Below, in pieces: positions 23,000-33,310 of a stretch of DNA of 64,000 bases (positions are counted from its first letter, which is position 1; each line of letters starts with the position of its first letter). Position numbers and translations under genes: made by a program. Source of the DNA: Antrodiella citrinella (lineage: Eukaryota > Basidiomycota > Agaricomycetes > Polyporales > Steccherinaceae); assembly GCA_004802725.1 (NCBI GenBank), contig SGPM01000071.1, positions 1-64,000 of the forward strand, written 5' to 3'. Below the pieces are notes generated by a model that saw only the letters and a program-made list of their open reading frames with translations, was not told where the DNA came from and did not search any database.

Positions 23000-23227
23000 C
23001 TTGGTTCTAACTTGAAGTGTTCCTTCCTATGCACAGTTCTGCTTGTGTATGTATTAGGTATACGTTCACCCTCCTTCGCTGGGAGATCTACGATTGACAC
23101 GTCCTCGTGACCAAGACGCATTCATCAAAATGGTTGGGCGCGAGCCACCCGTCGTAGCAACGGGCCAACGGCTTCCCATCTTCTCTTGGTTCATCATCCC
23201 AACCATCCGCGAAAACTTGCTCTGCAT

Positions 23228-23340
23228 TGAGCACAATTCACAGCAAGATCGTCAAGAAGGACTGGGTTGCCGCGTTCCATCTGCTTGAGGTGCTCAACAT
23301 TTGGATGGATGTTGCCGTTGAAGTGCGTTGGCCCAGTGAG
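23228..23340 (+). pseudogene. Displaced exon-3 piece of the EGYTY pseudogene, same orientation
   Basis: Reads STIHSKIVKKDWVAAFHLLE then VLNIWMDV and RWP, matching SSIHSKIVKKEWNEAYQLLE and VWMEMANLSWP of the intact gene. The donor GTGAGT after the RWP codons is retained, so part of the intron moved too. Confidence 0.8.
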
Positions 23341-23344
23341 TTGA

Positions 23345-23600
23345 GCCTTGTATACAGGCGACGGGCCGGCGATGTCGTTCAGGACTTTGGCATAGGAACC
23401 TATATAGAATCCTTGCATGGCGATTCCCCAAGACGACCCGTATTTCAGGAATGTCTTCAGTGTAGGGGAAGTGTTCCACGTCAAGGCGGTTCTGGGCTTT
23501 CAGAGCGTTACTTAATGACTGTGATCAACGAGGCGCCGTAGACGTTGTCCGTCAACTCGACGCGGTGACCATCGTCGACCACTGGGGAACAGATGCATCA
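23345..23600 (-). pseudogene. Displaced exon-4 piece of the EGYTY pseudogene, inverted
   Basis: Minus-strand reading gives VDDGHRVELTDNVYGASLIT then VIK and a TAA, and after a frameshift TLKTFLKYGSSWGIAMQGF and YAKVLNDIAGP. These match VDDGERVKYTDKVYGAALIT and TLKTFLRYASSWGMAMHGS of the intact gene. The intron acceptor TTCCCCAG before TGGTCGAC is retained. Confidence 0.8.
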
Positions 23601-24536
23601 GATGCCAGCTCGCACCTGTGCACTATGGCTCAAGCTGTGAGTATCTTGCGCGTTTGAATCACGAAATGAACGCGTCTTTTCGGCCTCAGTGTCATTCGTT
23701 TCCTTGCTACCAATTTTATACCGCGACTGATATAAGAAATGTCGCCGGTCAACCTGGTTCCTGAGGGCTACACTTACCTTAACAAAAACACCTTCGTGTC
23801 TCAAAAAACGAACGCCGCAGTCAACTTTTTGTTTGGCAAACAGGACAATCGTGATTTTGACATGTTTGAAATGTATATCTACAACAGTGAGAACCATTCT
23901 GAGAGCGTAAAACGGGAGTGAAACCCAGGCTTACCTTAAATCGTCTCAAACAGACTTCTCTGCATATGGCCAGCTGGACATGATTGACAAGCAGTTCCAG
24001 GCTGTTGCACTGGAACAAGCCCGCGTTGAAGACCCAGAAGGCTAAGGCTGAGAAGAGTGACTCAGATCCTTATCTGAAGAAGAGCAGCAGGAGATCAAGG
24101 AGGCCAAAGACGACGAAGATGAAGATGAAGACGAGACATGCTGGTACGAGGAAGGTCGTGACGGTGCCGATGAAGACTACGACAACGATAACTTCGTTCT
24201 GGCGAGGGTGTGGAAGGCGTACAATGCATACTTGCAGGGCTGTTCAACTTCGACAAAACCCCTTCGAGGTCCTCCTCAATGGGATTTGAGCAAGTGGTCC
24301 GATGCTCAGAAGGCTCCTTTCAAGTCGGATTAGTAGCTAGGTTCCTTAACACTGGCAGGTGCTGTCACTTGGAGATGGAAGTACACTGTGTAGCCGATTT
24401 CTTGAAATATTGGATGGTGTGGGTTGTCTATGTTATACCGTTATATCAAAGACGATACTGTAGTATGAACAATGCGGTGTTGACCTGACAGTGACAGTCG
24501 TCTAACTTGAATCAGAGCGGTAACTCATCTCAGATT

Positions 24537-24550
24537 GACGCGACCACGTG
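24537..24550. promoter_or_regulatory. GACGCGACCACGTG element upstream of the intact EGYTY gene
   Basis: GACGCG immediately followed by CACGTG, 123 nt upstream of the ATG at 24673. It differs by one base from the element at 14802-14815. Confidence 0.5.
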
Positions 24551-24672
24551 ACGAGACACGCTCATTAAAAAGGCTACCCGAGAATGCAGCTCTTCTCCAC
24601 TCTCCACGCGACAACGGACACCTGGCAGCTCAAACATTTACCACTCAAAATCGTGCCCATTATCTACTCAAT

Positions 24673-25773
24673 ATGTCTGAAGCTGTAAGTATACCCTGCA
24701 GCTTTGAAGCTCGTTTTCGTGTCCAGATAGCCCGCACCACGCGGTATTGCGGGATCATTTTCCTTTGGACTGACCACAAATGTTGCAGCCAAAACTGATT
24801 CCTGAAGGGTATACCTACATCAACAATATAACCTTCGTGTCTCGTAAAACGGACGATGCCATCACCGATCTGCTCGCCAAACTGGACAAACGCGATCCCG
24901 ACCTGTACGCTATGTACATTTATAACGGTGAGTTTGGGTTTGGAACATTGACGCGATGTGGCATTGACTCATTCCGAACAGATTTCTTCAACTATGCCCA
25001 ACTTGACATGGTTGATAAACAACTGAGCTCGATCCACAGCAAGATTGTCAAGAAGGAATGGAATGAAGCATATCAATTGCTCGAGACGTTGAGCGTGTGG
25101 ATGGAAATGGCCAATCTGTCATGGCCGAGTAAGTCGATTTCTGCCTTCGTATCGCGCCTATAATCAAACTACACCCTTTGTTCCAGTGGTCGACGACGGC
25201 GAACGCGTCAAGTACACGGACAAGGTCTACGGCGCCGCGTTGATCACGGTCATTCGTGCCCTCAAAGCCGAAAATCGCCTTGACGTGGAACATTTCCCTA
25301 CTTTGAAGACATTCCTCAGGTACGCATCGTCTTGGGGAATGGCCATGCATGGCTCTGGGATGGGAAAATACACCAAAGTCCTGAATGCCATCGGTCGTCG
25401 TGTCTTTAACGTGAAAGATCAAACTCCAGAGTCACAGGCACTGGAGAAGGCCCGTGTCGAGGAATGGATTACGACTTTGCCCGCAGAGGAACAGGAGGAG
25501 ATAAGAAAGATTCGTGCGGAGAGACCTGAGGAGGAGGAGGAGGAGGAGGATGAAGACGACAGAGAGTCTAAATATTGGTACGACGAAGACGGTGCCGATG
25601 AAGACTATGACCACAGGAGCTTCGTGTTATCGAGGGTTTGGAAGGAGTACAAGGGATACTTGAAGGATTGTCCCAATAAACCCCGCCGCGGGCCACCTGA
25701 ATGGGACCTGAGCAAGTGGTCTGATGCTCAGAAGGCACCATTCTTGTTTGATAACATGGATGATAACTACTAG
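24673..25773 (+). CDS. EGYTY-family protein, unknown function
   Basis: Exons 24673-24684 (MSEA), 24789-24927, 24982-25128 and 25187-25773 join in phase, giving about 295 aa. I recognise no known domain. The globular part reads PKLIPEGYTYINNITFVSRK, then DFFNYAQLDMVDKQLSSI, IVKKEWNEAYQLLETLSVWM, MVDDGERVKYTDKVYGAALI and FPTLKTFLRYASSWGMAMHG. A charged region with an Asp/Glu tract (seven Glu, then DEDD) leads to KYWYDEDGADEDYDHRSFVL, and the C-terminus PPEWDLSKWSDAQKAPFLFD. There is no signal peptide or membrane segment, so it is probably cytosolic or nuclear. The scrambled copy upstream shows recent local duplication. Since both copies keep the same segments, the family was under constraint before the damage. 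Confidence 0.8.
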
Positions 25774-25983
25774 GGCTTGCGGAGTTATAGTTAGTATAAC
25801 GGCCTCCCCCCCCAGTGCCACCGTTTAGTTCTGTGATGACCCAATTTCTTGACATCTTGACACTCGATAACGATATGATAGACCTGTATATACTCAAAAC
25901 CTGCTATAGACAACCACAGTACATGATCCGCAATCAATAGACCCCACTCACAATAGAAACATACAAGGTTTCGTAGACTCAGC
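25774..25983. other. Convergent 3' region
   Basis: Short spacer between the EGYTY gene and the oxygenase gene, with a C9 homopolymer near 25806. No gene. Confidence 0.5.
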
Positions 25984-27340
25984 TCAATCATAGGTAGCCT
26001 TCAAACGCCCTACGATGTACTCCTCGGTGGTCACGGAAGGATATTTCTTTCCCCGAGTGACATCAAAGCAACTTGGGATACAGTCGATCTCGGCCCCACC
26101 ATTAGGATTGCAGAAGAATGCGATGCTTTGTCTCGCAGGAATCACCCCTTCCGTATCTGATAGTTTCTCCACAGGAGGTGCAACAACACGGTGCAATGTG
26201 GATTTGAGGGTATCGTTGCTCCAACGTGCGAGCAAGTCTCCGGCATTTACAACAATGGTTCCGGGCTACGGCATCGCATGAGACAGGACATGATGGTGAA
26301 GAGCAGCATGAAACTTACGATGGGTGTAGCAGGCTGGAACTGCAAGGTATGCGGATGTTGTACTTCCAGCCCCCCGACCTAAACAATCAACGACAAAGGT
26401 CCAGCTATCGTATCCTGGCAAGCTGTATGTGGTACTTACTGAGTCTTGGAACAGAAGTGTCAAAGTACCATAATCTAAACGCATTCTGGTCAGTACAGCA
26501 ATATCAATCGCAATACCATAGATGTTGACATACCGGAATGCGCTCCTGCTCGAGCTTGCCCTTCTTGCCCGAGCAAGTCGGTTTTGATGGAAGGATAGGA
26601 GAGCAGTCTCATGTTATGGAACTGCTCGTGGATCTTCGTATCAAACCACTTCTCGTCCAGATCAAGTCCCAATGCAATGGCCCGCATCACCACAGCGTGC
26701 AGCGCATGGCAAGTTTGGAAGAATTCTGTTATGGTCGATTTGAATCCGGGAGCGTCGGACTCTTGTGGCCAATGGTTCTTATATATTGTATCCCAGTCAC
26801 GACCAATCTCCATCGACTCCTTATAGTCTGGTGCTTTTGAACGCAATTTGGCAATCTCTTCAGGATCAGAGGACTGGGTCACTCGCTCTCTACCTATACG
26901 AACATAGCCTCGATTCGCCCGCGGATCCTTCCAGGCAAGAGTGTCCTGAGGCAGCAGTCAGCATAGTGCCTGAGAGGAGAGGCACACCTTACCTTGACTT
27001 CTGAAGGCAGGTTAAAGAAATCGTCACTCTTGTGACCATCATGAGTACCATTACCGACGGAGAAACGGATACCATACCTTCCTGAATACGTTCTGAACCA
27101 CTGCCTCTGGTATGCCATGGTTCTCGAGGTATATGAACCCGACTTTCTTGAATCCGCTCACAATCTCATCCGCAGTCCTTCTCTTCTCTGCTTGTGACGA
27201 TGCAGAGATGAATTTGCTGAAGTCAATGAGAGGTATCTGGAAGCTCGAGTCCTGGGATGACTGCTATCAATATCGGCGAAACGACCGGCTGGACTTGCGC
27301 ACACACCTGGGCGATGGTTGCCAACGATCGAGTCCTCCAT
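25984..27340 (-). CDS. 2-oxoglutarate/Fe(II)-dependent oxygenase (isopenicillin N synthase-like)
   Basis: Non-heme iron oxygenase of the DIOX_N/2OG-FeII_Oxy type. The ATG at 27340 starts MEDSIVGNHRPG; the join gives DSSFQIPLIDFSKFISA, then DEIVSGFKKVGFIYLENHGI and the N-terminal domain end (SDDFFNLPSEVKDTLAW). The iron facial triad is visible: His and Asp in GAHSDYGTLTLLFQD and the distal His in LKSTLHRVVAPP. The 2-oxoglutarate Arg lies in PARQSIAFFCNPN (RxS). The stop at 25984 follows RLKATYD. Length is about 350 aa. Fungal homologues act in secondary metabolism or on small acids; no cluster partners are adjacent apart from the unrelated EGYTY gene, so the substrate is open. Six or so introns; small exons near 26200-26500 are inferred. 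Confidence 0.88.
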
Positions 27341-27847
27341 TGAGAGAAACGACGCTGTGTGAGACCTGCACCAAGTCGTACTCGCAGCATGAAGTATAAA
27401 AGTGCGTAGAATTGCCAGTGGACGATACAGAGTGAACTGATCCCGCGCACGTAGCTGAGCTACTAGCTCGAGTAGACGCCTGAGGAGCTTATCTCGTTAA
27501 GTGTCCGAGTAGCCGACTTAGTTACCGAGATATCGGCAACAAATATCTGAAATTGAAAGTCCTTCCTTCCGTGGATGACATGAATTGGAAATACGTTGCG
27601 GTATAAGATGCGTGAAGAGAGACATGTAGACATCCAGACATAGCCATCCAAGAAAGTATTCAGAGGAGCAGCCTACGAAATAGGCTCAGGCATTTACGCG
27701 CGGAAAGACAACGAACTCGGAGACCTCAACCGTCTGAACAATGCTGTCATCGTCTTTCCTCCATCCGGACCCCATCTAGGAGCGTGAAGTGCAAGGCAAG
27801 GTATGATTGTCAGTCAGGTATGACACGAAAGACAAAAAATTTAGCAC
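27341..27847. other. Intergenic region
   Basis: 507 bp between the oxygenase start and the MATH-BTB stop. No supported gene; repeated AGCT/CTCGAG-like short words near 27450 but no clear structure. Confidence 0.5.
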
Positions 27848-30210
27848 TCACTCTCCACCTGCTACCTCTTGACAGCATTGCTCAAAATCGGACGAAACGG
27901 ATACTTCATCCCACTTATCAACCACATAGTCCTATCACACAAAGATGTCAATGTCAATGCCAAGGCAGCAATACTCGGTACATACCTCAACCAAGGCATG
28001 AAGTTCGTCCCACGTAGATGTCGCCAACAACAACGCAAAACTGCTCTGAGGTGTGATCGTGGACATCATATGCTCCAACGCAAGCGAAGCGAGTCCCGGC
28101 ATAGCATACCGATGAGCAACTTGGTACATAGACAACGCAGACGCCGGTGGGGGCGCGGAGACAGGGTGTGGATGCGGGTCAGGATTTCCAGTGGACGATG
28201 GGCGCGATCGCTGGCGCTGTTGACGAGGAGAAAGTGGGTGATGAGGGCCGCCACTCGTAGGGAAGTTGCCCGCCGTCGGCGAGACTGCGAGAGGAATCGT
28301 CTTCGAACGCGGACTAGGTGTAGGACTCGGTGGCATCGGTACAGTGAGACTCAGTTGATTCCCTGCGTTGGGCGGGCCGCTGGATGTGCGACGAGTCGGT
28401 GAAGCTGGAGGACGGTTACTAAGAGACTTGGACGGAGACGGAGGCTGACGCGAGGGACCAGCACCGCCTGTTGAGCGCATAGTGGACAAAGCGTTGTTGG
28501 CACCGCTCGCATTGGGATTCGAAGGCGAGACCTGCTTCCCCTTCAAGTTCTTCGCCTTTTGTGTGTTAGAATTCCCGCTCTCTAGACTTGCAACGCTTCG
28601 TGCATCACTGAGGTCCTGAGAAGAGTCATAATGTTTGCTGAAAATCTTCCATTCCCACTCGTCGGTACCTGCAGCGTTTTTCAACGATTTTGCACTCCAG
28701 CCCGCACCGACGCCGTCGACCGCTGCCTTGGGGTCGTCCTGTTCACGGAATAAGGTCCAATTACCGTAGACCCATTTGAGGAGCCAGTATATGGTGCTGA
28801 AATCGGCCTCCTCTACTATGATGGTATATACCTTGCGTTCTCCCTGGGCTCTATTCTCGACCACATTTTCGGAGAATGATGAGTTGAGCATGGTAGCGAA
28901 GTAGTCCGACCTGCGCTTGAGAATATCAGAGTGTGCGTATATGATCCTTTTTCTCGCCACAGTCTGCGCTGGAGCCATTGACATAGACTCGGACACAGAC
29001 GATCTTCTCGCCGAAGGTACTTCGGTGCTAGGTGATTCTGGGGGGAAGTCCGGAGTGTCGGACTCATCCCTGCGTTCGAGACAGACGAATTGTACGTCTC
29101 CAGTGTCTAGTGCTTTGTCAGTGGATGTCCTGTAACGGGGAAATGATGCTCTCACTTGAATTATCTAGAGACGCTTCCAGACCGTCGATCAAATCCCGCG
29201 GAACGTAAGCAGCGCCAGGTTGCTGGGGGAAGAATGGCCCAACAGGAGAGTGAATTTGGATACATATCACGAAGGAGTCAGTTTCCTTGATTCTTGGGTT
29301 TTCGAGAAGCGTAGAGAGGGGAGGCAATGGACACTCTGATTCGACGTTAACATCATGTCACGGGTCAGAGGGATACGCTTACCCCATACTTCGCTATCCT
29401 CGCGGAAGACCCAATCATTTTGCCAATACTCCCAAACCCATTCAGCACGAGCACCCCGTTCTCCGACACGATCGTCCTGACATTTGATACCTGTGAAGAT
29501 AGAAGTGTAGATTTCATAGTCTGCGTGGGCGTATTCTAGCACCACAGACGTGATGTAGAGAGAAAGAGAGGATGGATGCTGGACCCGGATAACCGGAGTG
29601 ACGGGCTCAGAATCCGAAGCATCCACGACTGCCGACTTAGCTGACGAAGATAGGTCAGACATGGTTGCAGGTACGTGGACAGATGCCCGACGAACCAATT
29701 TCAAGTTTAAATTTTCCATCTCCTAGAGTAGGAGACTCTTTGAGGACGTCGAAGATTGGAGCTTCCGAAGGGGCACTGCCTTCTGCGGGTGCAGCGTCCG
29801 TGTTCTCGACATAATCCTTAAGTTTCTGGAGGTCTCTCACAACCCACTCAAATGCCTGTCGATCATCATGAGCATGCGAGAGCATCCCTGCAAAACAGAT
29901 TGAAACGTACCGTGAATGACCAATGTCTCATGTTCTCTTCTTGACTTGGTGCTAAGCTCATTGCAGAATGACGTCTGACAGGTGTGCCAGCTGCTTGGGA
30001 TGTCAATGTGGATGTACTAGATGTGGATGCTCGAGGGTCCCATGAAGTAAAGCTTCCAGAAGAGTGAATGGACGCTGCAGAAGAGGACGAACGATGAGTG
30101 TATGTCGTGTAAGGCCAATGTGGGCGTGACAAAGGTGACGGTCGATTTGGAGATGAAGCTACACTGGCAGGGCCAATCCGCGGCGAGGATTGGCGAGAGA
30201 TATCAGACAT
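27848..30210 (-). CDS. MATH-BTB/POZ domain protein
   Basis: Probable adaptor of a cullin-3 ubiquitin ligase. The start at 30210 reads MSDISRQSSPRIGPASVASS, a Ser/Pro-rich leader. The MATH-like domain follows over several exons: AFEWVVRDLQKLKDY, DGKFKLEI, HPSSLSLYITSVVLEY, RAEWVWEYWQNDWVFREDSE, then ECPLPPLSTLLENPRIKETD and SFVICIQIHSPVGPFFP. The BTB domain begins RKRIIYAHSDILKRRSDYFA with TMLNSSFSE and STIYWLLKWVYGNW. About 170 low-complexity Ser/Pro residues interrupt it before SMYQVAHRYAMPGLASLALE and the BACK-like end. A last small exon gives DYVVDKWDEVSVSSDFEQCC and the stop at 27848. About 660 aa. Confidence 0.85.
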
Positions 30211-30361
30211 CGTCCAACCTAGAATACCGTATAAACTGCGCGCGAAGCCCGCTTGTAGCGCAGACAACGTACAGTTCTATGTCGAAGGTAACAAGTTGAA
30301 AACTTGGATGATGTTGCAAAGGCCCAGGGTGCTGGCTGTCGTCTCCAACCGTCACTTAACC

Positions 30362-30391
30362 GACGCGTTGGCGCCCATAATACAACGCGTC
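30362..30391. repeat. Inverted repeat GACGCGTTG ... CAACGCGTC
   Basis: Perfect 9-bp arms (30362-30370 and 30383-30391) with a 12-nt spacer beginning GCGCCC. Located 150-180 bp upstream of the MATH-BTB ATG. Each arm contains ACGCGT. Confidence 0.6.
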
Positions 30392-30584
30392 AAAAGGTTC
30401 CGGAAGCAGATCATCACGTACTCGAGGGCAGCCGTTGCATAGTCGTTGTTTTCGTTGTACAATATAACGGGTAGATTTTCATTCGGTCCGTAGGGGTATC
30501 AATAAAGAACAAAGCGTACTGGCAGTAACGTAGGAAGACATGATTCGCGAATTGAACGCCAACTCGAACCACAAAACAACGACC

Positions 30585-31862
30585 TCAAGCAGCTTGCAAT
30601 GCCTGTACTGCAGCCGACAGTGTTTGCACCCAGTGCGAACATTGGGTACTTGCCACTACGCGCACGTACGGGAACAGTCTTACCAGCGCCGCGGCAACGT
30701 TCAAAACATCCTGGTTTCTCCCCGTGGTCCATCCTAGGTTCAGGACTAGGACTGAGCCGTAACTCGGGGCGTCGAAGAAGTGATTCAGCTCCGATAACTG
30801 GTTGAACGTCATGAACGCTTCAAAGTTCTGGACAAGCGGTCCAGACTGTGCAATGGCAAGAAGAGAGGAAAGGGGGAGGGCTGGGGCAGTGCCATAGTTG
30901 CGCGGCGAAGGATTGAGGGACAGGTGCCCAATATGCCGCCATCGCGCAAGCATGGCGCTGAGATGGTCGGGATCGAAAGGAAGGGTATGCGGATAAGTGA
31001 TGCTGAATGATGTGAGTGAGTCGCATTGCAACAATGGTGTCCAATCGACTTGACGACGTTGGTTGCGTTCACCCCGTACATCCAGTGTAATGGACTTCAG
31101 ACCGCGACAGGCATGCGCAATGGACTGGAGCGCATGTGTCATCCCATCGGGAGAGTCGCATCGGATGGAAAGAGTATGGATTCTAGGGATGTGAACCAAT
31201 ATGCCGGCGCATTGGGCGAAGGGTGCGGTTATATAGATAACTTGCAGGGAAGGGAGGTCGAGAGTGTGAAAAGCTGGCTGGATAACGTGTTCTTGGCTGC
31301 AAATGCTTCGAGAGAGAGTCAACGATTGAAGCGGTTGCACTCTTGACAACAGGTAGCCTCGGGACCACGCTGTTGCGAAGATATCAATCGGTGAAACCAT
31401 AGATGAGAGATAGGGAATGTTCGGACACAATTCACTTAGTGTCCTGGCCATCGCATCAAGCTCTAACACGGTGAGGACACGATGATCCAGGTAGACTTGA
31501 AGGTCTCTCAGCGTGTGGGAAATTTGAGTAGGCAGGTGTTGCAATACGCCCTGTACGTCCCCGAGTCCAACGCCGGGAGAGATGGTGATCCTGAAAGAGG
31601 TTAACTGAGACGCCGTTGCCCAATGGAAGGCTCCCCGGAGTCCCTGCGCAGAAACGCAGTTCACTTTGACCGTGTCGATTTGGTTCAGAAATGCCCGCAC
31701 TTCCGACCGACGAACGGCTCGACTGGATTGTGTCGCGAACGTGTCATTGTATTGCTCGAAGGGGTGAGATCCTTCGAGAAATTGCAATTCACGAATGTGG
31801 ACCCATTCTTGGTGGCCTTGATGGTTTGGCCCGTAGGCGGCTCGAATTCGTCGAAGCCACTC
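30585..31862 (-). CDS. F-box-type LRR-like protein, 5' end unresolved
   Basis: A long uninterrupted exon entered by an acceptor (GCGTTAG) at 31862 and ending at the stop 30585. It reads EWLRRIRAAYGPNHQGHQEW, then LNQIDTVKVNCVSAQGLRGA. Leu-rich segments alternate with charged turns: LPTQISHTLRDLQVYLDHRV, LSELCPNIPYLSSM, LQSLTLSRSICS, IPRIHTLSIRCDSPDG, RGLKSITLDVRGER, CDSLTSFSITYPHTLP, WRHIGHLSLNPSPRN. This is the usual C-terminal architecture of agaric F-box proteins. An F-box was not found, because the upstream exons (31990-32300) cannot be read confidently. The order of Leu-rich strands supports a solenoid. About 425 aa in the visible part. Confidence 0.6.
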   Translation of the reverse strand, partial: EWLRRIRAAYGPNHQGHQEWVHIRELQFLEGSHPFEQYNDTFATQSSRAVRRSEVRAFLNQIDTVKVNCVSAQGLRGAFHWATASQLTSFRITISPGVGLGDVQGVLQHLPTQISHTLRDLQVYLDHRVLTVLELDAMARTLSELCPNIPYLSSMVSPIDIFATAWSRGYLLSRVQPLQSLTLSRSICSQEHVIQPAFHTLDLPSLQVIYITAPFAQCAGILVHIPRIHTLSIRCDSPDGMTHALQSIAHACRGLKSITLDVRGERNQRRQVDWTPLLQCDSLTSFSITYPHTLPFDPDHLSAMLARWRHIGHLSLNPSPRNYGTAPALPLSSLLAIAQSGPLVQNFEAFMTFNQLSELNHFFDAPSYGSVLVLNLGWTTGRNQDVLNVAAALVRLFPYVRVVASTQCSHWVQTLSAAVQALQAA

Positions 31863-31989
31863 CTAACGCCAAATTATTGATAATGCGGAGGCAAAGTATG
31901 AAGTGTTGCTTACATAGTTGTCGTGAGGTATGCGGTATGCGACCATATGAAGATGATACGAGGAGGATCGGACTCGACGCAGACTGAAA

Positions 31990-33310
31990 ATACAGGGCTG
32001 TCAGATGTCGCTGATGCATCGCGAGCAGGGACGAACCTTCAGAGTAGTGGGGAACGAGTAGGGAACGAAGCTGAAATGGCTGAACCAAGTTCGTGTTGCC
32101 TCATATTCTATATACAGTATGGGAGTGGCTCAACCTGTTCCCAATTCGTGCCTTTGACTCGAAAAACGCAAAAGAGAATCACATTCTTCTGTCAAGGGTC
32201 AAGGCCTGCGGCTCATTATCGATCCAGGAGTATGCATCGCCACACATCCACACGTACAGACGGGCTGCGCTTCAGTAATCAGCTAGTGACATCGATTTGA
32301 TTGAGAGTTCGGAACCCTAATATAATATGCACATTTGTCCAATGGTGATATCCGATGGAAAGTTGAGCGAGCATGTGGGACCAGCTGTTACAACGCTGAG
32401 GAGTCCTGAAATGGCGCGNTCACCGCTCGGTCGCCCGTTCATTGACGTAGATGAAAGACGCGCTGTCCCTCGGAGACCAGCATCACTGCCGACGAAGGCT
32501 TGTACGTAGCCGCAACACTTACCTGGACATGCGCAGGGTCCGTGCTGNGTGTTCCACGGATAGACGTGCGAACCGGCTTGTCAAAAAAGTGAGACATATA
32601 TCGCATGTTCTACTACCACATATACGAGAACCAATGTGAGAAATTACAATTTCAAAATCAGAGCACAATAAGCTCACCGTAAATGTTTACGCCTCCAGCG
32701 TGAACTCAGNATCAGGATTCAGTGAGGAATAAACAGCAAGTATCACACTNCCCCGGTNCGTACGTAGGGTTCGAAGAGTCGAAACCAAAAAATTTAGCGG
32801 TCGNTTTCTTCTCNAAATGTACCAAATGCAGAGTAAAGGAGTGCATAATATTGTGTGATTGTCGAATATTACGTCCGAGGAGAGTATCCTTAGATGAGGT
32901 GGCCCAAGGGAATCCAGCGCAGGTGGCTAGTCCAGTGAGTCCTCCAAGTCCACACGAGNNCANACGAGNNNNNNNNGCNGCATAACAAGTNNGCGCTTGC
33001 ATGCGGCTGGGGCGGGTTTCGCGGCATTGACCGTCTTTCAATTTCAACGATCGACGATCGTCACAGAGACACCTCATCCTGGATGAGACAATACGTGTGT
33101 AGCGATGCCAGAGTCGTACAGCACACAACGAATGCAATATGTAGTTTCGAGCTCTATATGCCCGAGTGCTTGCCGCGCGGAGCAGTGAGCACAGCGTGNA
33201 TTTTGTGTCATTGCTATCGCTGTGAGTCGACACGGCCATTCCGGACAGGTNGAATGATTAGGTAGAGACAATGTGATACAAGGCTACATCGTAGTACTAC
33301 AGTGAGGGAT
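31990..33310. other. Low-quality stretch with Ns, no gene supported
   Basis: Scattered single Ns from 32419 on and a run of ambiguous bases around 32959-32992. Any 5' exons of the F-box-type gene would be in the first few hundred bases. Frames here are short and interrupted, and homology cannot be judged. Confidence 0.5.

Larger units (their letters stand above)
23092..24333 (+). pseudogene. Scrambled pseudogene of the EGYTY family
   Basis: A broken paralogue of the gene at 24673-25773. The first exon MAQA (23625-23636), second exon (LVPEGYTYLNKNTFVSQKT) and start of the third (YGQLDMIDKQFQ) are in order. The sequence then jumps to LEQARVEDPEG and a stop, and later to SEEEQQEIKEAKDDED and RGPPQWDLSKWSDAQKAPF in another frame, ending 24333. 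The missing middle lies upstream of the first exon as two pieces (see next entries). Two extra stops and a frameshift are visible. Its upstream sequence at 23092-23130 aligns with the promoter of the intact copy but both motif cores are mutated. Confidence 0.8.

Noticed and set aside
27869..28402. 177-codon Arg-rich plus-strand frame
   Set aside because: Antisense to the Ser/Pro-rich part of MATH-BTB; Arg-richness is the expected mirror.
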